Assembly: GCA_014360495.1 (NCBI GenBank)
Contig: JACIXR010000004.1
Span: 131,983-195,982 of the forward strand
From: a bacterium
GTDB taxonomy: Bacteria; Armatimonadota; JACIXR01
Direction: 5' to 3'
Length of the DNA stretch: 64,000 nucleotides
The stretch's first letter is position 1, and every line of letters starts with the position of its first letter. Below the pieces are notes generated by a model. It saw only the letters and a list, made by a program, of their open reading frames with translations. It was not told where the DNA came from and ran no database searches. The position numbers were made by a program, and so were the translations under genes. Shown here one piece after another: positions 25,928 through 35,375 of the stretch.

Positions 25928-27592
25928 TTGTTCCTTCCTCGCCCACTTCGTAGGCTCAGGAATCTGGGAAGAATCGCCAAAATCGGCGAGATAGCGGTAA
26001 GACATGGTTTCGGCTATCTCGCGGAAAGGATAGGTGGGAGGCGATTTCGTAGGGGGAGTTTGGAGGAAAGGGCGAGGTTTGCGAGCGAAGGGGCGCGGCT
26101 CAGGATGTTTTTGGAGGAGCTGGGCTCCACCTTTGTTAAGCTCGGACAATTGGCTTCTACAAGGGTTGATATTTTTCCACCCGCAATAATAAGAGAGCTA
26201 AAGAAGCTTCAGGATTCCGTTCCTCCCGCTCCCTTTTCCCAAATCAAAGCAGTTATTGAAAGCGAGCTCGGCAAGCCACTAAACAAAATATTCAAGGAAT
26301 TCGCTGAGGAACCCATTGCTTCAGCTTCCATTGCTCAAGTGCATTTAGCGAGGACTTTCCAAGACGAAGAGGTGGTGGTGAAGGTTCAGCGTCCCGGTGT
26401 GGAGAAGAGGGTTTTGGAGGACTTGGAGCTTCTTTTGGATATCACTGAATTGGCGGAGAAGCGACTTCCCCAAGCAAGGCTTTATGGAGTCCACGAGATA
26501 GCGCAGGAATTGGCTAACTCTATGCGGGACGAGTTGAATTTCCTCGTTGAGGCTGAGCACGCCGATAGATTGCGTCAGGCTTTATCAAATGAGCCCAATG
26601 TCTACATCCCGAAGATATACTGGGAGCTATCCACTCCCTATGTCCTCACTATGGAAAGGATAAAGGGAACGAAAATAACGGATTATATACAAACTCTTGA
26701 GGGAAATTCCGCTCGGAAGAAGCTCGCTCATGAGCTCGCCGAGCTATTCTTCAGACAAATAGTCATCCACGGCGTCTTCCATGCCGACCCTCATCCGGGA
26801 AACATATTCATTCTTGAAGATGGGAAAATCGCCCTTATGGATTTTGGTTTGGTTGGCTTTCTCAATAGAAGTCTGAAGAACAATCTCCTTCGCCTCTCTC
26901 AAGCCCTCATTGACCAAGATGTTGAGACTATAGTGGAGCTTCTTTACATTATCGGGATAGTTCCCGAGGATGTGGAGACCCCTATGCTTTCAGCTGATAT
27001 TGAAAATCTCTTCTCTCGCTATTCCTATATTCCTCCGAGCAAGATGAAATTGAGCGACCTATATTATTCCGTTAGCGATATAACGAGGAAATACAGGATA
27101 CGAATGCCGAGAAGCTTTGCCCTTTTGGGAAGATGTGTGGCGGAGCTTGAGGGTTTGTGCTTGGAGATTGACCCTGATTTCGACCCGAGAAAGGTGCTGG
27201 AACCACTTGCTAAGAAATTTTTAGCTCAACAATTCGCTCCCCAAAATCTATTGAGAGAGACTATCCGCAGTGTGAGGGAGAACACGAATGTTTTGCTGGA
27301 GCTTCCGAAGCAGTTAGCCCAGGTTTTGGCGAAGGCGGATAAGGGGGCTTTAAAGGTGAGGTTTGAATATGACCGCATAGACCGCCCTCTTTTGAGGTTG
27401 AACATAATAGCGAATAGGCTTTCATTCTCAATAATCGTAGCCGCTATTCTCGTTGCTTCTTCTTTGGTTATGCAGACGAATATTGGACCATTTCTCTGGG
27501 GATATCCCATCTTCGGGATAGTTGGCTACATATTGGCGGGGATAATGGGTTTTTGGCTCCTTATATCAATAATCCGTTCGGGGAGATTATAA
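25928..27592 (+). CDS. ABC1/UbiB-family atypical kinase
   Basis: 554 residues starting at TTG 25928, four bases after the upstream stop. The family signatures are present: the KxGQ motif in TFVKLGQLASTRVDIFPP, the Ala-rich loop EPIASASIAQVH, the catalytic stretch HADPHPGNIF and LMDFGLVG. The last ~60 residues contain two membrane segments (IIVAAILVASSLVMQ and a YPIFGIVGYILAGIMGF stretch). UbiB proteins are membrane-bound ATPases that support quinone or lipid metabolism. No ubiquinone genes are nearby, so the lipid partner is unknown. The TTG start is favoured because the homologous N-terminus (RLRNLGRIAKIGEIAVRHG) begins at once. Confidence 0.88.
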   Translation: MFLPRPLRRLRNLGRIAKIGEIAVRHGFGYLAERIGGRRFRRGSLEERARFASEGARLRMFLEELGSTFVKLGQLASTRVDIFPPAIIRELKKLQDSVPPAPFSQIKAVIESELGKPLNKIFKEFAEEPIASASIAQVHLARTFQDEEVVVKVQRPGVEKRVLEDLELLLDITELAEKRLPQARLYGVHEIAQELANSMRDELNFLVEAEHADRLRQALSNEPNVYIPKIYWELSTPYVLTMERIKGTKITDYIQTLEGNSARKKLAHELAELFFRQIVIHGVFHADPHPGNIFILEDGKIALMDFGLVGFLNRSLKNNLLRLSQALIDQDVETIVELLYIIGIVPEDVETPMLSADIENLFSRYSYIPPSKMKLSDLYYSVSDITRKYRIRMPRSFALLGRCVAELEGLCLEIDPDFDPRKVLEPLAKKFLAQQFAPQNLLRETIRSVRENTNVLLELPKQLAQVLAKADKGALKVRFEYDRIDRPLLRLNIIANRLSFSIIVAAILVASSLVMQTNIGPFLWGYPIFGIVGYILAGIMGFWLLISIIRSGRL

Positions 27593-27649
27593 GGGTCTCA
27601 GATTTATTATGACGCCCTTCCTTTTTCTCCTTGCGAGCCTGAACCTCTT

Positions 27650-27722
27650 TGTCATTGCGAGGAGCGAAGCGACGAAGCAATCTCAGGAGATTGCCACAGC
27701 TTCCCTTACGGGAAGCCTCGCA
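27650..27722. repeat. Dispersed palindromic repeat
   Basis: GTCATTGCGAGGAGCGAAGC, then GACGAAGCAATCTC, GAGATTGCCAC and the hairpin GCTTCCC-TTAC-GGGAAGC. A nearly canonical member of the family. Confidence 0.8.
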
Positions 27723-27785
27723 TGATTTTTCCCGAATAACTACTCCATTTAAACTTCACCCAAACCTTCCTCTACAAAAAATCAA

Positions 27786-27814
27786 TTGATATTTTCCATG
27801 CCAACCCTTAAAAT
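27786..27814 (+). promoter_or_regulatory. Promoter of the sugar isomerase operon
   Basis: TTGATA (27786-27791), 17-base spacer and TAAAAT (27809-27814). The SD AGGAGGTG follows before ATG 27846. Confidence 0.65.
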
Positions 27815-27845
27815 ATTCAAAAATACTCTTCAGGAGGTGTTTTTT

Positions 27846-28820
27846 ATGGAACTGAAGCTTGGCGCAGGTCTATGGGTTTTCGGCAACACTATGGATAGGT
27901 TCTGCACCAAAGGTTACAAAGAACCTATCAGCGTCCTTGAGATGTTAGACCTCGCGGGTAAGGTCAAGGGCTTGAAGGGAGTTGAGGTTCATCAGACGGA
28001 TTTTGAAGAGGTCTCGGTGGATGAGTTCAAGAAGAAGCTACAGGATTTGGGGCTCGTCGTTTCCGTTGTCAATGTAAATGTGTGGGGAAGCGGGAAATGG
28101 AAATACGGTGCCTTCACCCACAGAGACCCCAAGATAAGGAGAGCGGCGATAGATGAAGCCAAGAAAGCCGTGGATTACGCCCGCCAGCTTGGCGCTCCAT
28201 CCGCTGGGCTCTGGCTTGGTTCGGATGGCTTTGACTATCCCTTCCAAGTTGACTACATCACCCACTGGAACCTCCTCATAGATGGAATAAGGGAGGTAGC
28301 AGAATATGCCGCTCCCGACATAAAAGTGGGAATTGAATACAAGTTGAAGGAACCCCGCACCCATATGAGCATTTCCGATGCGGGAAAGGCTTTGGCTATC
28401 GTCCTCGCTTTAGAGATGGATAATGTCGGTGTTGTTATTGATTTCGGACACGCTTTAATGAGCGGTGAGAATCCCGCGGATTCCGTCGCCTTCCTCGCCC
28501 GCTATGGAAAGCTCTTCAATGTCCATTTCAACGATGCCTACGGTCTCTGGGATGACGATATGATTGTCGGCTCTTTGAGGGTTTGGGAAACGATAGAGTT
28601 CCTCCTCTACTGCAAGCTCACCAACTATCAGGGTTGGTTCTCCCTTGATATGTTCCCTTATAGGGAAGACGCTGTGGCTGCCGCGGATATGGCGCTCCGC
28701 AACATTGAGGCGATGTGGGAGTTGGCTAACAAGATTGACCTTGAAGAGCTGAAGAAAGCTCAGGAGACCATGGACGCGGTTGAGACGCAGAAGGTCATTA
28801 GAAAGCTCATCTTCAAATAA
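27846..28820 (+). CDS. Xylose-isomerase-like TIM-barrel sugar isomerase/epimerase
   Basis: 324 residues. ATG 27846 is chosen since AGGAGGTG precedes it and the frame further upstream is promoter. The AP-endonuclease-2/xylose isomerase barrel is evident. The metal ligands expected in this fold can be seen as Glu in KVGIEYK, Asp-His in VVIDFGHAL, His-Asn-Asp in FNVHFND, and a late Asp in GWFSLDMF. It is the first of three genes (isomerase, flavoprotein, ribokinase) with short gaps. With ribokinase in the same operon, conversion of an aldose to a ketose that is then phosphorylated is likely; the sugar is not identified. Confidence 0.78.
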   Translation: MELKLGAGLWVFGNTMDRFCTKGYKEPISVLEMLDLAGKVKGLKGVEVHQTDFEEVSVDEFKKKLQDLGLVVSVVNVNVWGSGKWKYGAFTHRDPKIRRAAIDEAKKAVDYARQLGAPSAGLWLGSDGFDYPFQVDYITHWNLLIDGIREVAEYAAPDIKVGIEYKLKEPRTHMSISDAGKALAIVLALEMDNVGVVIDFGHALMSGENPADSVAFLARYGKLFNVHFNDAYGLWDDDMIVGSLRVWETIEFLLYCKLTNYQGWFSLDMFPYREDAVAAADMALRNIEAMWELANKIDLEELKKAQETMDAVETQKVIRKLIFK

Positions 28821-28823
28821 AAG

Positions 28824-30176
28824 ATGGAAAGAGATATCGTAATAGTGGGCGGCTGCGCGGCTGGGATGAGCGCAGCCGCCCAAGCCCGCAGAATTGACCC
28901 TTCAGCGAGGATAACCGTTTTTGAAAAGGGAGGTTATATATCCTACGCGCCCTGCGGAATTCCATATTTCATAAGCGGTGAAGTCAAGAGATTTGAGGAC
29001 CTTCTCGTTTATACTCCCGAGAAATTCGCACAGCAGAGGAATGTAGATGTGCTCGTCCATCACGAAGTGAGGAGGATAATTGTGGGCGAGCGAACGGTTG
29101 AAGTCCTTGATTTGCGGGAGGGAAGGGAGTTCAAGAAGCCTTTCACCGCTTTGCTGATTGCAACAGGAGCTCTCCCCATTGTCCCTCCTATCCCGGGGAC
29201 GGATTTGAAAGGGGTTTTCAAGGTTCGGGATATGGACGATGCTTTACAATTGAAGAAATTCATAGAGGAGGAAAAGCCTAGGAAAGCCGTAGTTGTAGGT
29301 GGTGGCTATATAGGCTTGGAGATGGCTACCGCCCTTCGCCAGATTGGTATTGATGTCTCCCTTGTGGAGATGAAGGAGCATGTCCTTCCAAATCTGGACG
29401 AAGAAATAACTTCAATCATAGAGAGGGAATGTAGGGATAACGGGGTGGAACTTCTCTTGGGAGAGAGCCTTTTGGGGTTGGAAGGGGATGGGAGAGTGAG
29501 GCAGGTTCTAACCTCCGCAAGGAGGTTGGATTGCGAGCTCGTGATACTTGCTCTCGGGGTTAGACCGAATGTGCAATTGGCTAAGCAGGCGGGCATCCCA
29601 TTAGGGATAACGGGAGCGATTAGGGTGAAGGGGAATCAGGAAACTGATATCCCTGGGATTTACTCAGCGGGAGATTGCTGTGAGACGAAGCATATCGTAA
29701 GCGGAAAGCCCTATTGGTTTCCCCTTGCTACAGTCGCGAATAAGCAGGGACGGATAGCGGGAGAGAATATGGCAGGCGGAAGGCTACTTTTCCCCGGAAC
29801 TGTGGGAACGCAGGCAATTAAGGTTTTTGGTTTAGAGGTTGCAGTTGCGGGATTCTCCGAGAAGGAGGCTATTGCTCTGGACTATGAGACAGCGAGCGTA
29901 ACCGTTCGCTCCTCATCCAACGCTTCTTATTATCCCGATTCACAGGCAATAACGACTAAGATGGTGATGGATGTGAAAACGAGGAGGGTTTTGGGGGTTC
30001 AGATGGTGGGAAGAAAGGGGGTTGCGAAGAGGATAGATTCAGCGGCTGTTGCCCTTCACGCTCAGATGACGGTTGATGAAATTGCCTGGCTTGACCTTTC
30101 CTACGCTCCGCCTTTCGCTCCCGTTTGGGATGCCCTGATTCACGCGGGACAAAGCCTTAGAGCGAAGACAATTTAA
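28824..30176 (+). CDS. CoA-disulfide reductase/NADH oxidase-like flavoprotein
   Basis: 450 residues. An FAD-binding Rossmann fold (DIVIVGGCAAGMSAAAQARR) is followed by the single redox Cys in YAPCGIPY, typical of CoA-disulfide reductases and peroxide-type NADH oxidases. A second Rossmann fold for NAD(P)H (KAVVVGGGYIGLEMATALRQ) lies near residue 155. The FAD-contact GIYSAGDCCE near 275 and the dimerisation domain with SSNASYYPDS at the C-terminus are also seen. It likely recycles CoA disulfide or removes oxygen or peroxide. It sits three bases after the isomerase, an unusual neighbour for sugar genes. Confidence 0.85.
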   Translation: MERDIVIVGGCAAGMSAAAQARRIDPSARITVFEKGGYISYAPCGIPYFISGEVKRFEDLLVYTPEKFAQQRNVDVLVHHEVRRIIVGERTVEVLDLREGREFKKPFTALLIATGALPIVPPIPGTDLKGVFKVRDMDDALQLKKFIEEEKPRKAVVVGGGYIGLEMATALRQIGIDVSLVEMKEHVLPNLDEEITSIIERECRDNGVELLLGESLLGLEGDGRVRQVLTSARRLDCELVILALGVRPNVQLAKQAGIPLGITGAIRVKGNQETDIPGIYSAGDCCETKHIVSGKPYWFPLATVANKQGRIAGENMAGGRLLFPGTVGTQAIKVFGLEVAVAGFSEKEAIALDYETASVTVRSSSNASYYPDSQAITTKMVMDVKTRRVLGVQMVGRKGVAKRIDSAAVALHAQMTVDEIAWLDLSYAPPFAPVWDALIHAGQSLRAKTI

Positions 30177-30202
30177 AATTCTTTGAAAGGGGGAATTTGC
30201 TT

Positions 30203-31129
30203 ATGAAGAAGATTCTCGTAGTAGGACCATCAAATACTGATATGATAATTAAGCTGGAGCGTCTACCAACTCCGGGTGAGACAATAATCGGTGGGGATTT
30301 CGCCACTGCTGGAGGAGGGAAGGGGGCAAATCAAGCGGTTCAATGCGCCCGCTTGGGCGCGGATGTAATCCTCCTTGCGAGAATCGGCAAGGACCCATTT
30401 GGTGATAGGTCGGTTGAGCAGTTCCAGAAAGAGGGAATAGATACCTCTTTCATAATAAGAGATGAGGAACATCACTCAGGCATAGCCTTGATATTCGTTG
30501 ATAAAAAGGGAGAGAATATGATAGCGGTTGCTCCCGGCTCAAATAGCTATTTAAGCGGGGAGGATGTAAGAAGGGCAAGGGAGGCTTTCAAGCTCTCATC
30601 CACCCTCCTTCTCCAATTGGAGATTCCCCTTGAGCCAGTAGAGACAGCCGTTCACCTTGCTAAGGAGGAAGGGTTGACGGTTATACTCAATCCCGCGCCT
30701 GCCCAGCCGCTTCCCCAATCGGTTCTCCAAAATATTGACATCCTCGTTCCCAATGAGACGGAGGCGAAAATCCTCTGTGGTTTCCCTCCCGATGGAGAAG
30801 TTTCGCCTAAGGAATTGGGGGAGATGCTTTTGGAGAAGGGAGTCAAGAAAGTGATAGTGACTTTGGGCTCAAAGGGAGCGATGTATATTGATGGAGAAGA
30901 GATGTTTGAGGTTCCCGCCTTCAAGGTTCAATCGGTTGATACAACCGCTGCGGGAGATTCGTTTTGCGGTTCATTGGCGGTGGCGATTGCTGAGGGGAAA
31001 GAGATGAGAGAAGCGATAAGATTTGCCAGCGCCTGCGCCGCAATATCCACCACGCGCTTGGGCGCACAACCCTCCCTTCCCAGAAGGGAAGAGGTGGAGG
31101 AGTTTCTCTCAAGATATAAGGAAGGATAG
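30203..31129 (+). CDS. rbsK: Ribokinase
   Basis: 308 residues. ATG 30203 follows AAAGGGGG; a TTG at 30197 is too close to that SD. Ribokinase signatures are the start KILVVGPSNTDMIIKLERLP, then GGGKGANQAVQCARLGA, GIDTSFIIRD and the catalytic DTTAAGDSFCGSLAV with base Asp252. It would make ribose 5-phosphate from ribose and ATP, or act on a related ketopentose from the isomerase two genes upstream. Third gene of the operon; 26 bases separate it from the flavoprotein. Confidence 0.88.
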   Translation: MKKILVVGPSNTDMIIKLERLPTPGETIIGGDFATAGGGKGANQAVQCARLGADVILLARIGKDPFGDRSVEQFQKEGIDTSFIIRDEEHHSGIALIFVDKKGENMIAVAPGSNSYLSGEDVRRAREAFKLSSTLLLQLEIPLEPVETAVHLAKEEGLTVILNPAPAQPLPQSVLQNIDILVPNETEAKILCGFPPDGEVSPKELGEMLLEKGVKKVIVTLGSKGAMYIDGEEMFEVPAFKVQSVDTTAAGDSFCGSLAVAIAEGKEMREAIRFASACAAISTTRLGAQPSLPRREEVEEFLSRYKEG

Positions 31130-31175
31130 GGAGGATGGATTAGGTCAGCTTTCCGTTATTGCAATCCGTCCCTCT

Positions 31176-31218
31176 CTGTCATTGTGAGGGCTCCCTGCGG
31201 GAGCCCTCACAATGACAG
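31176..31218. repeat. Perfect 20-bp inverted repeat of the dispersed family
   Basis: CTGTCATTGTGAGGGCTCCC and its exact complement are separated by only three bases (TGC). A partial second unit (CTACGGGCTCGCAATGACA) follows to 31252. It lies between rbsK and the TPR gene. Confidence 0.85.
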
Positions 31219-31334
31219 TAGGTAACCCGCCTGCTACGGGCTCGCAATGACAAAGAGAGCTGTTGTCTTTCCTAATTCTCTCTTTATCTCCCTCCCTTTT
31301 CCCTTTATAATTTCCCTAAAAGGAGGTTGAATAG

Positions 31335-34300
31335 ATGAGGAAATTCGCCCTTCTTTTCCTCCTCACCATCTTCGCTTTAGCTCAGGACAAAGCCCTCCAG
31401 GAAGGAGAAGCTTATTTTCAAGCCAAAAGTTATCAGAAAGCGATAAATTCCTTCCTCCAAGTGATAAGCAAGGGAGGCTGGAATGAGGACATCGCCAAAG
31501 CAACCCTCCGCATCGCCCAATGCTATCTCGCCCTTGATGATATCAAGAACGCGAGGAAATACTTTGAAACCGCCGCTAAAGACACTGGAGAGATAGGTCT
31601 TCAAGCCAAGCTCGGGCTCGCCCTCTGCGATATCCAGGATGAGAAATACGATTCCGCAATAGATTCCCTCACGGAGCTCATAGATAGGAAACCTCCCGAT
31701 AAAATCCTCCCCTATGCTTACTATAATCGTGGAATAGCCTACGAGAGAAAGGGTTGGATGGTTCAGGCAATTGAGGATTTCAGTGAGACCGTGAAGAAGG
31801 GAAAGGGAGATGACGCCCTTATTTCCTCAGCGCAAGCCCATTTAGCAACCTGTCAGGCTCGTTATGCGCAATTTCAAGAGGAGGAGAACAACTATCTTCA
31901 GAGGATAAATCAATCACGAAGAGCGGACGAGATTAGGGATTTGTATCACGAATTGGCGAGGAAATGCGCCAATATAGGTGAAATTGATAAGGGGATTGAA
32001 TATGAGATGAAGAGCTTGGATTACTCATATAATGACGAAACATATAACGCTGGGGCTTGGATGAACATAGCTTGGCGCTATGTTATGAAGAGGGATTACG
32101 CGAAAGCTGCTGAGGCGTTCACGAAGGTCGCCAATGATTATCCCTATAGCGAATACGCTCCAGAGGCTTTGTTGAGGGCGGGGGATATGTTCTCAAGAGT
32201 GGGGAAGCAAGAGGAGGCATTAGCTGTTTATCAAGAATTCCTTCAGAGATATCCCAATGACCCAAGAGCTTCCTCCGTTCCTCAAAACATTATGTTCATA
32301 GCCTGGGCATATGCGGATAAGCGAGAATACGAAAAGGCGGGAGTGATATTCCTTTCAATAGCTAACGCTTTTCCCGGTAGTGAAGTGGGAATGGAGGCTT
32401 TGTTGAGGGTAGGGGATATGTTTTTCAAGGCAGGCAAAACAGATGATGCGATAAATATTTACAATAAATTCATAAAGCAATATCCAAATGACGAAGGAAC
32501 TATTTCCGCAATGATGAACCTCGCTTGGTGCTATGCACAGAAAGAGGATTACGAGAGGGCAGCCCAGACCTTCAAGATGATAGCGGATAACTTTCCCAGG
32601 AGCGAGCAAGCTCCGGAGGCACTTTTAAGAGCAGGGGATATGTTCTCAAAGGCGGGGAAGATGGATGAGGCTATAAAAGCCTACCAGGATTTCGTTGATA
32701 AATATCCAAACGACCCCCAAGTTCCTTCCGCCTTAATGAATGTAGCTTGGCGTTACTCGGATAAAAAGGATTACGCTAAATCGGCGGAAATTTTCCGTAA
32801 AGTAGCCGATAAATATCCGAATAGTGAGGTAGCAAAAGAGGCGCTTCTCAGGGCGGGGGATATGTTTTCTAAGGCGGGAAAGCATGAGGATGCTATCAAG
32901 GCTTATCAGAAATTCGCTCAGAAATATCCCGATGACGAGCAGGTATCAAAAGCCCTCCTTGATATCGCTTGGCGCTATAGGGCTATCTATCTTGAAACTG
33001 GAGATGAGAACGCAAAGAAGCAGAAGGAAGCTATCCTTCAGGAAATCGCTAAACGCTTCCCCGATACGGAGATGGCTTATTTCGCCCTTGGTCTCTATTA
33101 TGAGGATAACGGTCAATACAATCTCGCAATTGAGCAATACAAGAAATGTGCTGAGAAGAACGGAACGCAGAAGGATGTAGCCCTCTTCGGCGTTGCCACC
33201 TGCTACTACGATATAACCATGATTAAAGAAGCCCATGAATATTATGCGAAGTTAGTTGAGGAATGTCCCGATTCTCCCCTCATCCCCAACGCGACATTCT
33301 TCCGCGGGCAAACGAGCGCCGAGCTCGGTGATTATAAGAGCGCTATAAAGGATTATCAGGAAGTGAAGGAGAAGTATCCAGAGAGCTATTACGCTCCCAT
33401 CGCCTGTGCCTTCATCGCGACCGCCCATGAGCATCTCTACGATTTTCGTTCCGCTATAAAGGAATATCAGGAATTCACGGATGTGTTCAAAAAAGCGGAG
33501 AAGTTGCCAGCGCATCTGCGTCATCTTTCCTCAATGCGGGGAGTCGTATTTTTGCGAATCGGCTCTTGCTATCTCAATTTAGGGGAATATGAGAAGGCAC
33601 TGGAGGTATGGAGGAATATAAAGAACGAGTGTCCCGAGTTGAAATGGGTGGGAATTGTTGCGGATAGGGTGGCGGACAGCTTGGAGAGGATAAAGAAGGC
33701 TTATGGTGGGAATCTTCCGAAGATTGCTTTGAAGAATTACACTCCTCCAGAGCACACTCGCACTCCCGTTGCGGGGATAATCACTCCCAGGAATGTGGGG
33801 TTGACGAGGGGGTTGGAGGGGAGGCATATAATAGTCTATGGGACGCAGGGGACGGAGGAGGAAAGGCAGTCCGCATTATTCGTTGCCCAAACTCTGCAGA
33901 GGATGGAGATTAAGAGCTCTCGTATGAAGGTGGATATAAAGGCGGATGTTGAGGTTACGGAGAAGGATATAAAGAATAGACCATTGATTTTAATAGGGAC
34001 GCCGGGCTCAAATAAGTTGATAGAGCAATTGAAGGAGAAATTGCCGGTAAAGGTGGATAAGGGGGAGGTGATTGTTGGGAACAGGAAATTCAGGGGAAAT
34101 GATGTTGGGGTATTTTTCGTTGCGCCCAATCCCTTGAATTTGGAGAGCTATGTTGTTGTGATTGAGGGGTTGACGGCTGATGCGTTGAGGAATGCGGTGA
34201 ACATCCATCACGATAGCGACCCTAATCCTCTATTGATTCAAACGGATTATCTCGTCTACGATTCCCAGTCAGGTGGTCCGGAGAAGCCTGTGTTGGAGGA

Positions 34301-34346
34301 GGGTTTCTTCATAAAGGAGACAATAGAAAACTGGCATCCGCTTTGA
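31335..34346 (+). CDS. Large exported TPR protein with a conserved beta C-terminal domain
   Basis: 1003 residues. ATG follows AAAAGGAGG. A signal peptide (RKFALLFLLTIFALA) leads. Residues ~20-800 are tetratricopeptide repeats. In the middle, four units of 74-77 residues are very alike, each with ALLRAGDMFSKAGK..EAIKAYQ and a KYPND turn (DNA copies start at about 32163, 32394, 32616 and 32838). The last ~180 residues (RHIIVYGTQGTEEERQSA, PLILIGTPGSNKLIEQL, VGVFFVAPNPLNLESYVVVI) form an alpha/beta domain seen at the end of some secreted proteins of planctomycete-like bacteria. Probably a periplasmic scaffold for protein assemblies. Confidence 0.8.
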   Translation: MRKFALLFLLTIFALAQDKALQEGEAYFQAKSYQKAINSFLQVISKGGWNEDIAKATLRIAQCYLALDDIKNARKYFETAAKDTGEIGLQAKLGLALCDIQDEKYDSAIDSLTELIDRKPPDKILPYAYYNRGIAYERKGWMVQAIEDFSETVKKGKGDDALISSAQAHLATCQARYAQFQEEENNYLQRINQSRRADEIRDLYHELARKCANIGEIDKGIEYEMKSLDYSYNDETYNAGAWMNIAWRYVMKRDYAKAAEAFTKVANDYPYSEYAPEALLRAGDMFSRVGKQEEALAVYQEFLQRYPNDPRASSVPQNIMFIAWAYADKREYEKAGVIFLSIANAFPGSEVGMEALLRVGDMFFKAGKTDDAINIYNKFIKQYPNDEGTISAMMNLAWCYAQKEDYERAAQTFKMIADNFPRSEQAPEALLRAGDMFSKAGKMDEAIKAYQDFVDKYPNDPQVPSALMNVAWRYSDKKDYAKSAEIFRKVADKYPNSEVAKEALLRAGDMFSKAGKHEDAIKAYQKFAQKYPDDEQVSKALLDIAWRYRAIYLETGDENAKKQKEAILQEIAKRFPDTEMAYFALGLYYEDNGQYNLAIEQYKKCAEKNGTQKDVALFGVATCYYDITMIKEAHEYYAKLVEECPDSPLIPNATFFRGQTSAELGDYKSAIKDYQEVKEKYPESYYAPIACAFIATAHEHLYDFRSAIKEYQEFTDVFKKAEKLPAHLRHLSSMRGVVFLRIGSCYLNLGEYEKALEVWRNIKNECPELKWVGIVADRVADSLERIKKAYGGNLPKIALKNYTPPEHTRTPVAGIITPRNVGLTRGLEGRHIIVYGTQGTEEERQSALFVAQTLQRMEIKSSRMKVDIKADVEVTEKDIKNRPLILIGTPGSNKLIEQLKEKLPVKVDKGEVIVGNRKFRGNDVGVFFVAPNPLNLESYVVVIEGLTADALRNAVNIHHDSDPNPLLIQTDYLVYDSQSGGPEKPVLEEGFFIKETIENWHPL

Positions 34347-34359
34347 AAAGTTTTGCGAA

Positions 34360-34500
34360 GGCAACCCGAAGTGAAGCCTCGCATCTGAGGTCCTCCTTTT
34401 TCAATCTGATTCTTCATCTTTTATTTATTTTTCAAAAACCTTTACCCATGCCAGCAATGACAGTAAGGAGTTCTGCCTTTGGCGGGTCAGAAATGACAGT
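34360..34500. repeat. Dispersed repeat fragments
   Basis: Includes GAAGCCTCGCATC, GGTCCTCCTTTTTC and TTTTCAAAAACC followed by ATGCCAGCAATGACAGT, the same end as the 255-bp repeat, and a TTCTGCC...GGCGGGTC arm. No gene lies between the TPR gene and the MBL-fold gene. Confidence 0.65.
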
Positions 34501-34547
34501 AAATAGTCTATGGAGGGCTCATAGGGACAAGTAAGCTGAAGGCTCCT

Positions 34548-35375
34548 TCAGAATTCGTATTGGAAGCCGACGAAGAGAGGAGTGGTTATCCAATCCTTTT
34601 GGAGGGAAAATCTGTTAATTGCCCTCCAGCCAGTGCAATGACCGGCGTAAATCTCTCTCACACCAAACTTGGAAAGCGCTTCGCAGGTCCTCTCCAATCT
34701 CTCCTCTGATGCTCCTCCCAGATGAAAACCCCCCATTATCGTCTTTACTTCCCTATTTGGAAATATCTCCCTGACTTTTGTAAGCGAGTTTATCAAGCCG
34801 GCATGACCGCATCCGAAGAGAACTATCAATCCCTTCTCAGCATCCAATATGAGAGCTTGGTCATCCCTTATTATGTCCGGCTTACTGCAATTTGGGTCAA
34901 GGAAAAACCCTTCTCCTGCATCCTCAAAATCCGTCTTCCTCTCTATCTCGCCCGTCGCAATAATTCCAGGAAGAACCTCCCTCGGCTTATCATCCCCTAT
35001 CAATTCAGCGTATTTTCTCAAATCGCTTTCCTTAAAGGGAATGCCGATAGCCCTACTTATCCCACCTCCACAGCTGAAATGAACCTTCTTAAAGGCATTA
35101 GGATGAGCAATGACTTCAATCTTTTTCTTTAATGTTTTTAGAACTGGAAGCAAGCCACCTGTGTGGTCGTAATGACCATGGCTGAGAACAATCTTATCTA
35201 TCCTCGTTAAATCTATCCCCAAAGTTTTCGCATTTTTTATGAGCAAATTGCTCTGACCAGTATCAAAAAGGATATTTCCCCTATCCGTCTCGATATAAAG
35301 GGAAAGCCCATGTTCCGCGTATAACCCCCTATGTAAGGTGTTGTTTTCCACGAGAACGATTATTCTTCCTTTCAT
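34548..35375 (-). CDS. MBL-fold metal-dependent hydrolase
   Basis: 275 residues. Metal motifs of the metallo-beta-lactamase fold are present: LSHGHYDHTGG (HxHxDH) near residue 68, GCGHAGLINS near 195, GGFHLGG near 220 and YAGHCTGW near 240. The arrangement and FDTGQSN fit the subgroup often annotated as dihydropterin-linked beta-ribofuranosylaminobenzene 5'-phosphate synthase-like proteins. The true substrate in bacteria is unknown. Its ATG overlaps the stop of mrp by four bases (ATGA), so the two are translationally coupled. The pairing with an Fe-S carrier ATPase suggests a metal or redox role. Confidence 0.8.
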   Translation of the reverse strand: MKGRIIVLVENNTLHRGLYAEHGLSLYIETDRGNILFDTGQSNLLIKNAKTLGIDLTRIDKIVLSHGHYDHTGGLLPVLKTLKKKIEVIAHPNAFKKVHFSCGGGISRAIGIPFKESDLRKYAELIGDDKPREVLPGIIATGEIERKTDFEDAGEGFFLDPNCSKPDIIRDDQALILDAEKGLIVLFGCGHAGLINSLTKVREIFPNREVKTIMGGFHLGGASEERLERTCEALSKFGVREIYAGHCTGWRAINRFSLQKDWITTPLFVGFQYEF

